53,306 nt of DNA from Prochlorococcus sp. AG-363-M21 (GTDB lineage Bacteria; Cyanobacteriota; Cyanobacteriia; PCC-6307; Cyanobiaceae): assembly GCA_003278305.1 (NCBI GenBank), contig QCFU01000010.1, positions 1-53,306 on the forward strand. The letters are read 5' to 3'. Below, piece by piece: positions 8,968 to 18,789 of the stretch; position 1 is the stretch's first letter; each line of letters starts with the position of its first letter. The position numbers and the translations under genes were made by a program. Below the pieces are notes generated by a model. The model saw only the letters and a program-made list of their open reading frames with translations. It was not told the DNA's origin and ran no database searches.

Positions 8968-10572
8968 TTAGTCAAAGGTGATCTTGGCACGCAAATTAAT
9001 TTCCGAATCCTTTTCATCTTGGTTGTTACCAATAGCTATAAACAAACTTTCGATATTTTTTGCTAATTTATCTTCTGTCATTGTTTCTAAAAGGATCCAA
9101 GGGTTCCATTGCTTAAGTACTTTCTTTGCCGAATCTCTTCCTAATACTATTTGTTGATTAAGGTAAACCCCATTCTTTTTATATATATCCTCCTCACTAT
9201 ACTTTAGTGTAGAAAATAATTCATTTTTATTAAGACTCTTGATTGGGATAATGTCGTTACTCCATAAATTTAATCCGTCTAATTGTAATAAAATAGCTCC
9301 TAACTCATTTCTTAGGATATCTTTTTCTTCTTTTTCTTCCAGTCTTACCCTTGACCATACTGTTAGGTCTCCAAGTTCACTAGAGAGAATCATTTTCGAG
9401 AAATTTGCTTTGCCTAGATATTCATCTACTAATGCTTCCTGTTTATTCTCACCGGTAACTATTAACCAATTACGTTGATTTCTAGCAAATATCAAGGGAC
9501 CAGACTCTTCCTTGAGAATTTCTTTAGCAGCAATTAGTTGTGAATTGTTAAATACATTTGTTAAAGAAGGCTCTATTAATTGACTTATTGGATCTTGATT
9601 GTCTTTTAGGAATAATCTTTTGGTATCCGTTAGAATGGAAAAATCTGCAAATGAATTATCAATATCTTGTAAGAGATTTAAAGCTTCTTCAGATTGATTT
9701 TTTGTAGAATTTACTTCATTTTTAAAGGAAAAAATTCCATCTACTAAAACTTTTGAATTATTTATCTTCAAAGAAGCAGAGAAGTTTTCTAAATCTTCAT
9801 TTCTTGACAGAGAAGATGGAATTCCAAGCCAATTTCTTAGACCTTCTTTTGAGATTGACAATAGAGCCAGACCATTATCTAGTTCTGACGATATCTTAAT
9901 AATTTTCTGATTTTCGAATTGACTAACTTTTGGGTTTTTGAATATATCGAGTGATTCTTCTAATGTTCTTTCTCCAGATGCAATCAAGATTTGATTCTTA
10001 TTAATAATTGCAGTAGATAATATATCTTTGTACTTTCCAAATTGCTTTTTCGAACCTGATTTAATACTAATACCATCTTTAATATTTTCAGTTACTGTTG
10101 TTGCTCTTAAGGCTCTCCTTTCCCAAAAATCGTCTAAAAAGTTATCATCTAACGGATTCTCTCCCTGCTCTAAAACTAATAACCATTGTGCATCATCATC
10201 TTCATCTTTGGGATTAAAAATTGCAAAGCTAAATTTTTTGCCTCCCCATGAAGAAAGGTCTTTTTCATAATCAAGACCAATTAATGCAAAAATACTATCT
10301 CTGAATTCAATCGATTTCTTCTTTGCTTCTTTCCTTTTGCTGCCTGGTAAAGAAGCTTCTATATATTTTGGAAAATCATTAGGACTGAAGTTTATGTGGA
10401 GACTTAAAAAGGGTTCATGAGGGAAGAATTTTCCTGCTTCAGGGATTGTGATTTTTTCATTATTTGCATTTAAAGGACTTTTTAGATAAGAAGCTTTCCA
10501 TAAACCTAAAGAAATTCCAATCAATAGGATTATCGTTACGAATAAGCCAATAAGGAAAGTTCGTACCTTCAT
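8968..10572 (-). CDS. DUF3352-like membrane-anchored or exported protein, unknown function
   Basis: 534-residue protein starting MKVRTFLIGLF, with one strong hydrophobic segment at about residues 5-26 and no lipobox or cleavage site that I can call, so it is probably an anchored periplasmic protein. The rest is soluble, Lys/Glu/Asn-rich and beta-like ('FFPHEPFLSLHINFSP', 'SSWGGKKFSFAIFNP', 'WLLVLEQGENP'), which I associate with the cyanobacterial DUF3352 family. No catalytic motif is visible. ATG at 10572 chosen over TTG at 10578. It lies 117 bases upstream of gltA with no clear terminator between, and is divergent from the rhodanese gene. Function unknown. Confidence 0.75.
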   Translation of the reverse strand: MKVRTFLIGLFVTIILLIGISLGLWKASYLKSPLNANNEKITIPEAGKFFPHEPFLSLHINFSPNDFPKYIEASLPGSKRKEAKKKSIEFRDSIFALIGLDYEKDLSSWGGKKFSFAIFNPKDEDDDAQWLLVLEQGENPLDDNFLDDFWERRALRATTVTENIKDGISIKSGSKKQFGKYKDILSTAIINKNQILIASGERTLEESLDIFKNPKVSQFENQKIIKISSELDNGLALLSISKEGLRNWLGIPSSLSRNEDLENFSASLKINNSKVLVDGIFSFKNEVNSTKNQSEEALNLLQDIDNSFADFSILTDTKRLFLKDNQDPISQLIEPSLTNVFNNSQLIAAKEILKEESGPLIFARNQRNWLIVTGENKQEALVDEYLGKANFSKMILSSELGDLTVWSRVRLEEKEEKDILRNELGAILLQLDGLNLWSNDIIPIKSLNKNELFSTLKYSEEDIYKKNGVYLNQQIVLGRDSAKKVLKQWNPWILLETMTEDKLAKNIESLFIAIGNNQDEKDSEINLRAKITFD

Positions 10573-10646
10573 AAGCAAGTAACGAGATGCTTAGTTTTTT
10601 ATATTTATAGGACTGTACGCTGATACTAGTTAATTCAAAAAACTAA

Positions 10647-11000
10647 ATGAATCAGAACAATCTTCAAAATATTACCCCTAAGGAATTATGGAAATGGCTG
10701 CAAGAAGATTCTTTAGATTTAATTCTCATAGATGTTCGGGAAGATAATGAACTCGATATAGCAAAATTTCCTGCTAATACAATTCATCTTCCCTTAAGCC
10801 GATTCGATGAGTGGGGAAAAACTGTGAAAGAAAAGTTGAGCATTGACTCATCTATCGTCAGCATTTGTCATGCAGGTGTCCGCAGTAGGAGTTTTGCTCT
10901 TTGGTTACTTGAGCAAGATTCTAGATTTAAAGTTTGGAATCTTTCCGGAGGTATTGAGGCATGGAGCCTTGAAATAGATCCTTCTGTGCCTAGATATTAA
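10647..11000 (+). CDS. Rhodanese-like sulfurtransferase domain protein
   Basis: 117-residue single rhodanese domain. The active-site loop is C-H-A-G-V-R-S with Cys74 as the persulfide carrier; the early 'LILIDVREDNELDIAKFPANTIHLPL' segment and the closing 'WNLSGGIEAW' are standard for the family. Such proteins pass sulfur or act in redox defence; the substrate cannot be assigned. Divergent from the DUF3352 gene, convergent with trpB after 15 bases. Confidence 0.9.
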   Translation: MNQNNLQNITPKELWKWLQEDSLDLILIDVREDNELDIAKFPANTIHLPLSRFDEWGKTVKEKLSIDSSIVSICHAGVRSRSFALWLLEQDSRFKVWNLSGGIEAWSLEIDPSVPRY

Positions 11001-11015
11001 TTGAAAGTTAGAGCA

Positions 11016-12266
11016 TTAAATTTCATTTCCTAATTGCTCGGCAACCGTAGTTACATCTTTATCTCCTCGCCCAGAACAATTGATAATTATTTCTGATCCT
11101 TTGGGGATTGTTGGGCATAATTTCTCTAACCAAGCAAAAGCATGAGCAGTTTCTAGTGCAGGAATAATTCCTTCTAATTTGCTAACTAATTGAAGTGCTG
11201 CCAAAGCCTCTTTGTCTGAAACAGATACATATTGAGCCCTACCAATTTCATTTAAATAACTATGCTCAGGCCCAACTCCTGGATAATCTAAGCCTGCACT
11301 AATTGAATGAGCTTCTTGAACTTGACCATTGTCATCTTGTAATAAGAGGCTCATTGCTCCATGAAGGACTCCAATACGGCCTTTAGTAATAGTTGCTGCA
11401 TGTTTGTTTGTTTGAATGCCATTGCCTGCTGCTTCTATACCAATCATTTGTACTGTGGGATCTTCTATAAATGCATGAAATAATCCCATGGCATTAGAGC
11501 CTCCCCCTACGCAAGCCATTAAAACGTCAGGTAAAGCTCCAAATGCTTCATAGCATTGTTGTTTGGTTTCTTCTCCAATTACAGAATGAAAATCTCTTAC
11601 CAGCATTGGATACGGATGAGGTCCAGCTACTGAACCTAGAATGTAATGAGTGGTTTCGACATTGGTAACCCAATCTCGAATGGCTTCACTGGTCGCATCT
11701 TTTAATGTCGCTGTTCCTGCTTTGACTGGTTGAACTGTTGCACCCAGAAGTTTCATTCGAAATACATTCAAAGCTTGTCGTCTCATATCTTCTTCTCCCA
11801 TATAAATTACGCATTGCAAGCCAAAACGAGCGCAAACAGTTGCTGTAGCGACTCCATGTTGTCCTGCACCTGTTTCGGCAATAATTCGCTTTTTGCCCAT
11901 CCTTATGGCTAAGAGGGCTTGGCCAAGAGCATTATTAATTTTATGCGCGCCAGTATGGTTGAGATCCTCCCTTTTTAGCCAAATTCTAGGCCCTCCATTT
12001 TTACCTGCATAATGATTAGAAAGTCTTGTTGCTTCGTATAAAGGTGTAGGGCGCCCGACATATGTTTTTAGTAAATGTGAAAATTCTTTTGTAAACCCTT
12101 CATCTTTCCATGCTAAAGCAGCTGCCTTCTCAAGTTCTGCAAGTGCAGGCATTAATGTTTCTGGAACGTATTGCCCGCCAAATCGGCCAAAGCGTCCCAA
12201 TATTGAAGGTCTTGCATTAATTGCAAGGTTTTCATCTTTTGGTTGTGCTTGAAATGTGCTTGTCAC
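11016..12266 (-). CDS. trpB: Tryptophan synthase beta chain
   Basis: PLP enzyme joining indole and serine to tryptophan. The PLP lysine is in '[16 protein letters not shown]'; the glycine-rich phosphate-binding loop is '[10 protein letters not shown]'; '[13 protein letters not shown]' forms the ammonia/indole site. 416 residues is typical for TrpB1. The start is a GTG at 12266, only 15 bases from the divergent SUI1 gene, so the promoters of the two must overlap coding sequence. trpA is not next to it; the pathway is scattered, with trpG near 29 kb. Confidence 0.97.
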   Translation of the reverse strand: MTSTFQAQPKDENLAINARPSILGRFGRFGGQYVPETLMPALAELEKAAALAWKDEGFTKEFSHLLKTYVGRPTPLYEATRLSNHYAGKNGGPRIWLKREDLNHTGAHKINNALGQALLAIRMGKKRIIAETGAGQHGVATATVCARFGLQCVIYMGEEDMRRQALNVFRMKLLGATVQPVKAGTATLKDATSEAIRDWVTNVETTHYILGSVAGPHPYPMLVRDFHSVIGEETKQQCYEAFGALPDVLMACVGGGSNAMGLFHAFIEDPTVQMIGIEAAGNGIQTNKHAATITKGRIGVLHGAMSLLLQDDNGQVQEAHSISAGLDYPGVGPEHSYLNEIGRAQYVSVSDKEALAALQLVSKLEGIIPALETAHAFAWLEKLCPTIPKGSEIIINCSGRGDKDVTTVAEQLGNEI

Positions 12267-12281
12267 TAGAAAAGGCTCACA

Positions 12282-12632
12282 ATGAAAAAGACATTACTAG
12301 TGGAATTAATGCCTAAAAAAAATTGGCGAGAGTTTGGGAATCCCTCCCCTTATGAAGGTAGTCAAAAACTATTTAATATTCAATCTAAAGCTGAACAAGC
12401 AGTTCGTGTTAAAAAAACTCGAGGCGGGAAAGGAGGTAAAACCGTAACGCTGATTCATGGACTTGAATTAGATGCAGTTGCTTCTAAAAATCTTTTAAAA
12501 AGTCTAAAAGTAAAGTGCGGAACAGGTGGAACTTTCAAAGACAATATTCTTGAATTACAAGGAGATAAAGTTAAAGAAGTTTTACTATTTTTAACTGAAG
12601 CCGGCTATAACCCAAAACAATCAGGAGGTTAG
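12282..12632 (+). CDS. SUI1/eIF1-family translation factor (YciH-like)
   Basis: 116-residue protein with a C-terminal SUI1 domain ('[18 protein letters not shown]', '[17 protein letters not shown]', '[14 protein letters not shown]'). Bacterial relatives resemble eIF1 and are thought to affect start-codon fidelity, though their role is not settled. The ATG at 12282 has AAAAGG six bases upstream; a second ATG at 12309 ('MPKKNW') has a weaker site but resembles starts of relatives. It is probably transcribed with cysC, 54 bases downstream. Confidence 0.88.
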   Translation: MKKTLLVELMPKKNWREFGNPSPYEGSQKLFNIQSKAEQAVRVKKTRGGKGGKTVTLIHGLELDAVASKNLLKSLKVKCGTGGTFKDNILELQGDKVKEVLLFLTEAGYNPKQSGG

Positions 12633-12686
12633 TGAGCATTTTGGTCTATATAGATAGAGAATGGTATTTAAATTTGTCTTGAAGCT

Positions 12687-13313
12687 ATGTCCAAAGTTAC
12701 ACAAGAAGGAAATCTCTCGAAATCCACAAATATTGTTTGGCATAAAGCTTCTGTCAGTCGTCAGGAAATTACAGATAAAAGGAAACATAAGAGCGTAATT
12801 CTTTGGTTTACTGGATTATCTGGCTCAGGGAAAAGTACTTTGGCTAATGCAGTAAATAGTGCTCTTTTTGAGAAAGGGCTTTCTACGTATGTACTTGATG
12901 GTGATAATATTCGCCACGGATTATGTAAGGACTTAGGCTTTTCAGATTCGGATAGAGAAGAAAATATTCGTAGAATTGGTGAGGTGGCAAAACTTTTTGT
13001 AGATGCGGGAATTATTGTTTTAACTGCATTTGTTTCTCCATTCCGTTCTGACAGAGACAATGCAAGAGCATTAGTAAACGATGAAGATTTTATTGAAATT
13101 TATTGTTCTGCAGGTTTAGAAGTCTGTGAAGAAAGAGATACAAAAGGTCTTTATGCAAAAGCAAGAAAAGGCGAGATCAAAGAATTTACAGGCATTTCAA
13201 GCCCTTATGAGAAGCCTGATTCGCCAGAATTGATAGTTGACACTGGTAAAGAAACTCTAGAAGATTGTGTGGAGAATGTTTTAATGAAGCTGAAAGCAGT
13301 GAATATTTTTTAG
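12687..13313 (+). CDS. cysC: Adenylylsulfate kinase
   Basis: Phosphorylates APS to PAPS in sulfate assimilation or sulfation. Walker A motif GLSGSGKST at residues 43-51, then 'VLDGDNIRHGLCKDLGFSDSDREENIRRIGEVA' (substrate-binding core) and 'FVSPFRSDRDNAR'. 208 residues with a 30-residue N-terminal extension, common in the family. It converges on purE 37 bases away; no GC-rich terminator is seen in that gap. Confidence 0.95.
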   Translation: MSKVTQEGNLSKSTNIVWHKASVSRQEITDKRKHKSVILWFTGLSGSGKSTLANAVNSALFEKGLSTYVLDGDNIRHGLCKDLGFSDSDREENIRRIGEVAKLFVDAGIIVLTAFVSPFRSDRDNARALVNDEDFIEIYCSAGLEVCEERDTKGLYAKARKGEIKEFTGISSPYEKPDSPELIVDTGKETLEDCVENVLMKLKAVNIF

Positions 13314-13350
13314 ATACCATTGAATTATTTTTCAAATCTTTGATTGAAGT

Positions 13351-13881
13351 TTAGGAATCATAATTTTTCGACTCTATTTCTCTGAGCCTCTTGTCTTTTT
13401 TGACTACATTGTCATGCAAGTCTTGACGATATTGAGATATTTTTTGGGATAAATTCTTATCAAATATTGCGAGTATTTCTGCCGCTAATAGACCTGCATT
13501 TAGGCCACCTCCTATAGCTACTGTTGCTACTGGAATTCCAGCTGGCATTTGAACAATTGAGTGAAGCGAGTCCACTCCTGATAGAGATTTGCTTTTTACC
13601 GGTACTCCAATTACAGGTAGTGTGGTTAGAGATGCAATCATGCCTGGTAAATGAGCTGCACCACCTGCTCCTGCGATAATTACTTTTAGACCTTTGGATG
13701 TTGCTTTTTCTGCAAAATCAATCATTTCAAGGGGTGTTCTATGAGCAGATAAGATTCTAACTTCTGCTTTAATTTGAAAATCTTCTAATATTTGTATTGC
13801 TGGTTGAAGTGTTGGCAGATCTGAGTCGCTGCCCATGACTACCGCTACTAAGCTTGTTTGTTCAGCATTTGCTGAAGACAC
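13351..13881 (-). CDS. purE: N5-carboxyaminoimidazole ribonucleotide mutase
   Basis: Rearranges N5-CAIR to CAIR in purine synthesis. The signature 'VVMGSDSDLPT' near residue 14, 'SAHRTP' (catalytic His45 region) and 'IAGAGGAAHLPGMIASLTTLPVIGVPV' are intact. 176 residues. The start is a GTG at 13881; the upstream frame closes at a TGA two codons earlier, so it cannot extend. Divergent from nagA across 78 bases. Confidence 0.95.
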   Translation of the reverse strand: MSSANAEQTSLVAVVMGSDSDLPTLQPAIQILEDFQIKAEVRILSAHRTPLEMIDFAEKATSKGLKVIIAGAGGAAHLPGMIASLTTLPVIGVPVKSKSLSGVDSLHSIVQMPAGIPVATVAIGGGLNAGLLAAEILAIFDKNLSQKISQYRQDLHDNVVKKDKRLREIESKNYDS

Positions 13882-13959
13882 TTTTCATCATGCAGGTTCC
13901 ATTATTAATAATTAGCATAATTTTTTTACTTCGCACTAACTTTTCAAGGATTAGATTTT

Positions 13960-15117
13960 ATGCGTTGGATTACAAATATTCGTTTTCCTCTTCCTTCAAG
14001 CCATTTACATCAAGAGAAGTCTTGGAATATTTGTTTGGATAATGCAAACATTATTAGATCTATCAAACCAGATAGAATTGATTCAAATATAGATTTTTCG
14101 GACTGGGATCGAGATTGGTTGAGTCCGATGGGAGTAGACCTTCAAATCAATGGTGGCTTGGGGATCGCATTTAATGATTTATCTTTTCAGCATTTGCCAA
14201 AAATCTTCGAAATTTTAGATTTGCTTTGGAATCATGGTGTTGAAGCAATTTGTCCAACAGTAGTAACTTCTAGTTTAGGTTCTTTAAGAAATTCGTTAGA
14301 GGTTTTAAAAGAAGCACGAAAAATCGAATCTCGGCAATCGTGCAAACTTCTAGGAGCTCATCTTGAAGGACCTTTTTTGTCAAAAAAATTTCATGGTGCT
14401 CATGATTTAGGTCATATTCTGGAACCTAGTAAATTAGCTTTAGAGCAAAGAATTGGGGGATTTGAATCTGAGATTGCATTGGTTACGCTTGCTCCTGAAT
14501 TGGATGGAGCCTCTGAAATTATTGAATATTTAAAAAGAAAAAAAATTTTAGTTTCTTTAGGTCATTCTGCAGCAACAGCAGAAGAGAGTGAATTAGCTTT
14601 TGCTCAAGGGATAAGCATGATTACTCATGCTTTTAATGCAATGAATGGGATTCATCACAGGTCTCCAGGCCCAATAGGTCAGGTAATGAGACATGAGAAA
14701 GTCATGGTTGGTTTGATTGCTGATGGTGTTCATGTACATCCAAATATTGCATTCATGCTTCATAAATTACTTTCTAAGCAGATTTTCTTAGTCAGCGATG
14801 CTTTACCTGCTTATGGAACAGATCAATCTGAATTCTTCTGGAATGACAAGTTGTTAGTTGTTAACGAAGGAGCATGTAGATTAAAAAATGGCAAGCTAGC
14901 TGGATCAACATTGTCTTTACTAGAAGGCTGTAAGAGATTGGCTAAATGGACTGGAGACCCTTCGTCTGCAATTTGGTCAGCTACAATCTCTCCTCGTTAT
15001 GCATTAGATCAAGGCAAGAGTATTGAAGATTTTTTGATTGGAAAACCACTACGAGAATTATTGCGATGGAGATTCCAAAAAGACTCTACTGATCTAGTTT
15101 GGACTCGAGCTGAGTAA
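13960..15117 (+). CDS. nagA: N-acetylglucosamine-6-phosphate deacetylase
   Basis: Amidohydrolase that removes acetate from GlcNAc-6-P in amino-sugar recycling. Motifs in order: 'VDLQINGG' after a short beta-sandwich, 'LGAHLEGPFLS' (metal Glu), 'SLGHSAATAEES' (metal His), 'MITHAFNAMNGIHHRSPG' (metal His), 'LIADGVHV' and 'LVSDALPA' (catalytic Asp). All main metal and catalytic residues appear kept. ATG at 13960 with AAGGA ten bases upstream. It is followed 23 bases later by chlM on the same strand; no other nag genes are nearby, so cell-wall turnover is the likely source of substrate (inference). Confidence 0.92.
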   Translation: MRWITNIRFPLPSSHLHQEKSWNICLDNANIIRSIKPDRIDSNIDFSDWDRDWLSPMGVDLQINGGLGIAFNDLSFQHLPKIFEILDLLWNHGVEAICPTVVTSSLGSLRNSLEVLKEARKIESRQSCKLLGAHLEGPFLSKKFHGAHDLGHILEPSKLALEQRIGGFESEIALVTLAPELDGASEIIEYLKRKKILVSLGHSAATAEESELAFAQGISMITHAFNAMNGIHHRSPGPIGQVMRHEKVMVGLIADGVHVHPNIAFMLHKLLSKQIFLVSDALPAYGTDQSEFFWNDKLLVVNEGACRLKNGKLAGSTLSLLEGCKRLAKWTGDPSSAIWSATISPRYALDQGKSIEDFLIGKPLRELLRWRFQKDSTDLVWTRAE

Positions 15118-15140
15118 GATCTTATTATTTCAAATGGATT

Positions 15141-15860
15141 ATGGTTTTAGAAAATTATAAAGATCTCAAGAACTCTGAGAAACAAGAAGTTGCTAGTTAC
15201 TTCAATGGAACTGGGTTTGAGCGTTGGAATAGAATTTATAGCGATACAGATGACGTCAATAAAGTTCAGAAAAATATACGTATAGGTCATCAAAAGACAG
15301 TTGATGATGTTTTGGTTTGGATTAAAGATTCGAACCTTATAGAACAAAGTAGTTTTTGTGATGCGGGATGTGGTGTTGGCAGTCTTTCTATACCTTTGGC
15401 TTTAATGGGGGCAGGTTCAATAGCGGCAAGTGATATTTCTGAATCAATGGTTAATGAAACAAGACTACGAGCAGAAAAAATTGGGATTGATATGTCAAAG
15501 ATGAAATTTAATATTTCTGATCTTGAAAATCTTCAAGGTTCTTTTCATACAGTGATATGTCTAGATGTGTTTATTCATTATCCACAGAAAGCTGCTGAAG
15601 ATATGGTCCGACATCTTTGCAGCCTTGCTGAAGAGAGACTAATTGTTAGCTTTGCTCCCTATACGCCTTTCCTTGCTTTATTAAAAACGATAGGTCAGTT
15701 CTTCCCTGGTCCAAGTAAAACTACAAGAGCTTATATTTTGCGAGAAAAAGGAATTGTACAAGCTGCAGAGACAAGTGGGTTTTCAGTCTTGAGGCGAAAA
15801 TTAAATCAAGCACCTTTTTATTATTCGCAATTAATAGAGTTTAGACGTTCAAATGATTAA
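15141..15860 (+). CDS. chlM: Magnesium-protoporphyrin IX methyltransferase
   Basis: SAM-dependent enzyme that methylates the C13 propionate of Mg-protoporphyrin IX, a committed step of chlorophyll synthesis. Residues 11-30 match the family N-terminus ('KQEVASYFNGTGFERWNRIY'); the SAM loop is 'DAGCGVGSLSIPLA' near residue 73; 'CLDVFIHYP' and 'SFAPYTP' follow. 239 residues is usual. It converges on the response regulator gene 13 bases away. Confidence 0.95.
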   Translation: MVLENYKDLKNSEKQEVASYFNGTGFERWNRIYSDTDDVNKVQKNIRIGHQKTVDDVLVWIKDSNLIEQSSFCDAGCGVGSLSIPLALMGAGSIAASDISESMVNETRLRAEKIGIDMSKMKFNISDLENLQGSFHTVICLDVFIHYPQKAAEDMVRHLCSLAEERLIVSFAPYTPFLALLKTIGQFFPGPSKTTRAYILREKGIVQAAETSGFSVLRRKLNQAPFYYSQLIEFRRSND

Positions 15861-15873
15861 AAGCTTTTTCAAC

Positions 15874-16602
15874 TTAAGTTACTAGATTATTTTCAAGTGC
15901 ATATCTCACTAGTTCTGTGCGACTAGAGGTTCCTGTTTTAATAAAAAGTCTGCTTACATATTTTTCTACATTTCGAATTGAAGTTTCTAATTTTCTTGCT
16001 ATTTCTTTATTCATTAAACCTTCAGCAACTAATTGAAGAACGCTGTCTTCTCTAGGAGTAAAGGTTGGAATAATAACGTCTTTTCTTGAAGATTCACTGT
16101 CATTGTGAGTTAACATGGATCTAATTTCAGTTATTTGTTTTGCCATTTGACTGACATCAGTATCTGCAAAACGTGCAGCTTCGGTTAATAATCTTTCTTG
16201 ACGCTTAACAACATTTCTAACTCTTGCGACTAGTTCTTCGGGATCAAATGGCTTGGGGATGTAATCATCAACTCCTGCTTGATATCCCTGAGTTCTATCA
16301 GTTGTCATTCCTTTTGCTGTAAGGAAAATTACTGGAGTTCCTCCAAGACGTTCGTCATCTCTTATTTTCTTTAATAAACCATATCCATCGCACCTGGGCA
16401 TCATTACATCACTAATAACTACATCAGGCATCATTTGCTGAGCTTTAGACCATCCGTCTTCTCCATCTATGGCTGTAGTTACTTCAAAGCCTTCGTCCTC
16501 TAAATAAGTTTGCACAGCATTTCTAATGCCAGGCTCATCATCAACCAATAATATTCGATGTTTTTGTGACTCAATTAAGTCAGAAGGTTTTGTTTCATTC
16601 AT
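15874..16602 (-). CDS. rre1: Response regulator with LuxR-type output (Rre1/Ycf29-like)
   Basis: 242-residue two-component regulator. The receiver domain (about residues 15-135) keeps the acidic pair D21/D22, phosphoacceptor D65 in 'VVISDVMMP', the Thr/Ala switch and K117 in 'DDYIPKPFDPEEL'. A linker leads to a NarL/LuxR helix-turn-helix (about 175-240, 'FTPREDSVLQLVAEGLMNKEIA'). I match this to Rre1 (Slr1783)/Ycf29, linked in Synechocystis to the histidine kinase Hik34 and heat or salt response; target genes here are unknown. Divergent from the cysteine desulfurase gene. Confidence 0.85.
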   Translation of the reverse strand: MNETKPSDLIESQKHRILLVDDEPGIRNAVQTYLEDEGFEVTTAIDGEDGWSKAQQMMPDVVISDVMMPRCDGYGLLKKIRDDERLGGTPVIFLTAKGMTTDRTQGYQAGVDDYIPKPFDPEELVARVRNVVKRQERLLTEAARFADTDVSQMAKQITEIRSMLTHNDSESSRKDVIIPTFTPREDSVLQLVAEGLMNKEIARKLETSIRNVEKYVSRLFIKTGTSSRTELVRYALENNLVT

Positions 16603-16686
16603 AAATGCATGAATTAATACTTGTGAAAATCTATAAGTGATTTAACTAATCATATTGATCTTCTAAGGAATTTTACGATTGGCTTC

Positions 16687-17835
16687 ATGGAGAATCAACC
16701 ACTGGATTTTGATTACCAGTCAACAACTCCTTGTTCAAAAGGGGTTGTTAGAGCCATGCAGCCTTATTGGAATGAGTTTTGGGCAAACCCTTCTGATAGA
16801 CAGAATCGTTCTGGACTTCATATGTCAGCGTCAATTGGTCTCGCGAGAGATAAGTTGGCAGATTGTTTAGGAGTTAAACCTGAACGGTTGATTTTTACAA
16901 GTGGTGCAACCGAAGCAAATAATTTAGCTTTACTTGGATATTCAAGAGCTAAAGCAATTGAAATAGGTAATCCTGGTCATGTGATAACAATATCCACTGA
17001 ACATCATGCAGTTCTTGACCCTCTTAAACAACTAAAACGAGAAGGTTTTCGTGTTACACAACTTGTTCCAGATTCTGAAGGAATTCTTTCTTCAGAAAAA
17101 CTTATAGAGGCTTTTCAAGATGATACTTTTCTGGTAAGTATTATGTTGGCAAATAATGAAATTGGTGTAATTCAATCTTTAGAAGATTTTTCAAAATTAT
17201 GTCAATCTAGAGGGATAGTCCTCCATAGTGATGCTGCCCAAGCGTTTGGTTATTTGCCTATAAATGTAGAACAAATGGGAATAGACTATTTAAGCATTAG
17301 TGGTCATAAAATATATGGACCTAAGGGCATTGGTGCATTGGTTATCAGAGAGTCTTTGCCTATTCAGCCTTTGATATGGGGAGGAGGGCAAGAGAATGGT
17401 ATTAGGGCAGGAACTTTGCCCGTTCCATTGGTAATAGGATTCGCAGAAGCAGCATCAATTGCAATTAATGATCTATCTTTAAATAATAAGAAGCTAACTT
17501 TTCTACGTGATAAACTATGGAATGATTTGCAAAGTCAGATTCCTGATTTAATTGTTAACGGATCCTTGGATAGGAGATTACCTCATAACCTTAACTTCAC
17601 AATCCTTGGTATTACAGGAAGCAGATTAAAGAAGCGTTTAAGACCTTTTATAAACTACAGCAGCGCATCAGCATGCAGTAATGGTTCTCCCTCGCATGTA
17701 TTGATGGCTATTGGCCGAACTGTGAAAGAAGCAGAATCATCATTAAGATTAAGTATTGGCCGTGAAATGGAAGAGAAAGATATCAATAGTGCTGTTTCTG
17801 TAATTAAGAAAGCAGTCAATGAACTTCGTGCATAA
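16687..17835 (+). CDS. Cysteine desulfurase (NifS/IscS family)
   Basis: PLP enzyme taking sulfur from cysteine for Fe-S clusters and thiolated tRNA. Seen: 'FDYQSTTPC' N-terminus, 'FTSGATEANNLAL', 'STEHHAVLDP', PLP Lys in 'SISGHKIYGPKG', and the persulfide Cys in 'SSASACSNGSPSHVLMA'. 382 residues, group I-like, with a long active-site loop. It ends one base before the convergent rsmH stop, so there is no room for a terminator between them. Partner scaffold genes are not in the window. Confidence 0.92.
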   Translation: MENQPLDFDYQSTTPCSKGVVRAMQPYWNEFWANPSDRQNRSGLHMSASIGLARDKLADCLGVKPERLIFTSGATEANNLALLGYSRAKAIEIGNPGHVITISTEHHAVLDPLKQLKREGFRVTQLVPDSEGILSSEKLIEAFQDDTFLVSIMLANNEIGVIQSLEDFSKLCQSRGIVLHSDAAQAFGYLPINVEQMGIDYLSISGHKIYGPKGIGALVIRESLPIQPLIWGGGQENGIRAGTLPVPLVIGFAEAASIAINDLSLNNKKLTFLRDKLWNDLQSQIPDLIVNGSLDRRLPHNLNFTILGITGSRLKKRLRPFINYSSASACSNGSPSHVLMAIGRTVKEAESSLRLSIGREMEEKDINSAVSVIKKAVNELRA

Positions 17836-17836
17836 G

Positions 17837-18745
17837 TTATATCTTCTTCCTTGCAACTCTTAACTTTGCACTTCTACTTCGAGGGTTTTTTGATACTTCA
17901 TTAATATTTGCTGTTATTGGTTTTTTTGTAATTATTTCTAGATCTTTATTCTTCTTGAATGAATTTTTGACTAATCTATCTTCTAATGAGTGAAAACTTA
18001 TAACCATAAAAATTCCATTCGGTAAAAGCCAATCTGGCCCTTGTTTTAAAATTGATTCTAAACAATCAAGCTCTTTGTTAATTACAATGCGTAAAGCCTG
18101 GAATGTTTTAGTTGCAGGATGGGTTCTCCCATAACGCCATTTTGGAGGATAACATCCTGAGATTGCATATGCTAAATCTACAGTTCCGGAATACGATCCC
18201 TTGGTTGATAAGTCATTTTTTATTTTTCTTGCAATACGTCTGGATAACTTTTCTTCCCCATACTTGTAAATGATATTGGCTAATTCTTGCTCGGATAATT
18301 GCGATATTAGCTCACAAGCTTTTATTCCTTTTGTATTATTCATTCTCATGTCTATTGGACCATCCTCTTTGAAACTAAAGCCTCGTGATGGTTCATCTAA
18401 TTGAGGACTACTAACTCCTAAGTCAGCTAAAATTATTGATAGTTTTTTTAATGGTTGAAAGTCACGGAAATTAGTTTGATAAATTTTTACTCTAGGATGA
18501 AAAATTTGCAAATGATTCTTAGCAGCGTTAATAGCTATTGGGTCCTGATCTAGTCCAATGATTTGTATTTCTGGGAAAGTCTCGAGTACTTTGGCTGAAT
18601 GCCCTCCACCGCCAATAGTTGCATCTAGCATACAGCCAGTATTTCTTATCTCTTCCGGGGAGTGATGAATAAATTCAATGATTTGTTCTGAAAGAACAGA
18701 ACTATGTTTGAAGTTGGAATTTGAAACTTTGGAGTTTTCTTGCAT
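17837..18745 (-). CDS. rsmH: 16S rRNA (cytosine-1402-N4)-methyltransferase
   Basis: Methylates N4 of C1402 in 16S rRNA at the decoding centre. 'MLDATIGGGGHSAKVLETFP' near residue 38 is the SAM loop, with 'GLDQDPIAINAAK', 'LADLGVSSPQLDEPSRGFSF' and 'FQALRIVINKEL' following, and 'ISFHSLEDRLVK' near the end. 302 residues is standard. Divergent from ndhH across about 44 bases. Confidence 0.96.
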   Translation of the reverse strand: MQENSKVSNSNFKHSSVLSEQIIEFIHHSPEEIRNTGCMLDATIGGGGHSAKVLETFPEIQIIGLDQDPIAINAAKNHLQIFHPRVKIYQTNFRDFQPLKKLSIILADLGVSSPQLDEPSRGFSFKEDGPIDMRMNNTKGIKACELISQLSEQELANIIYKYGEEKLSRRIARKIKNDLSTKGSYSGTVDLAYAISGCYPPKWRYGRTHPATKTFQALRIVINKELDCLESILKQGPDWLLPNGIFMVISFHSLEDRLVKNSFKKNKDLEIITKKPITANINEVSKNPRSRSAKLRVARKKI

Positions 18746-18789
18746 AAATTCTCTCTAATATCATAAGTATTCATTTGATGTTTGGCCCC

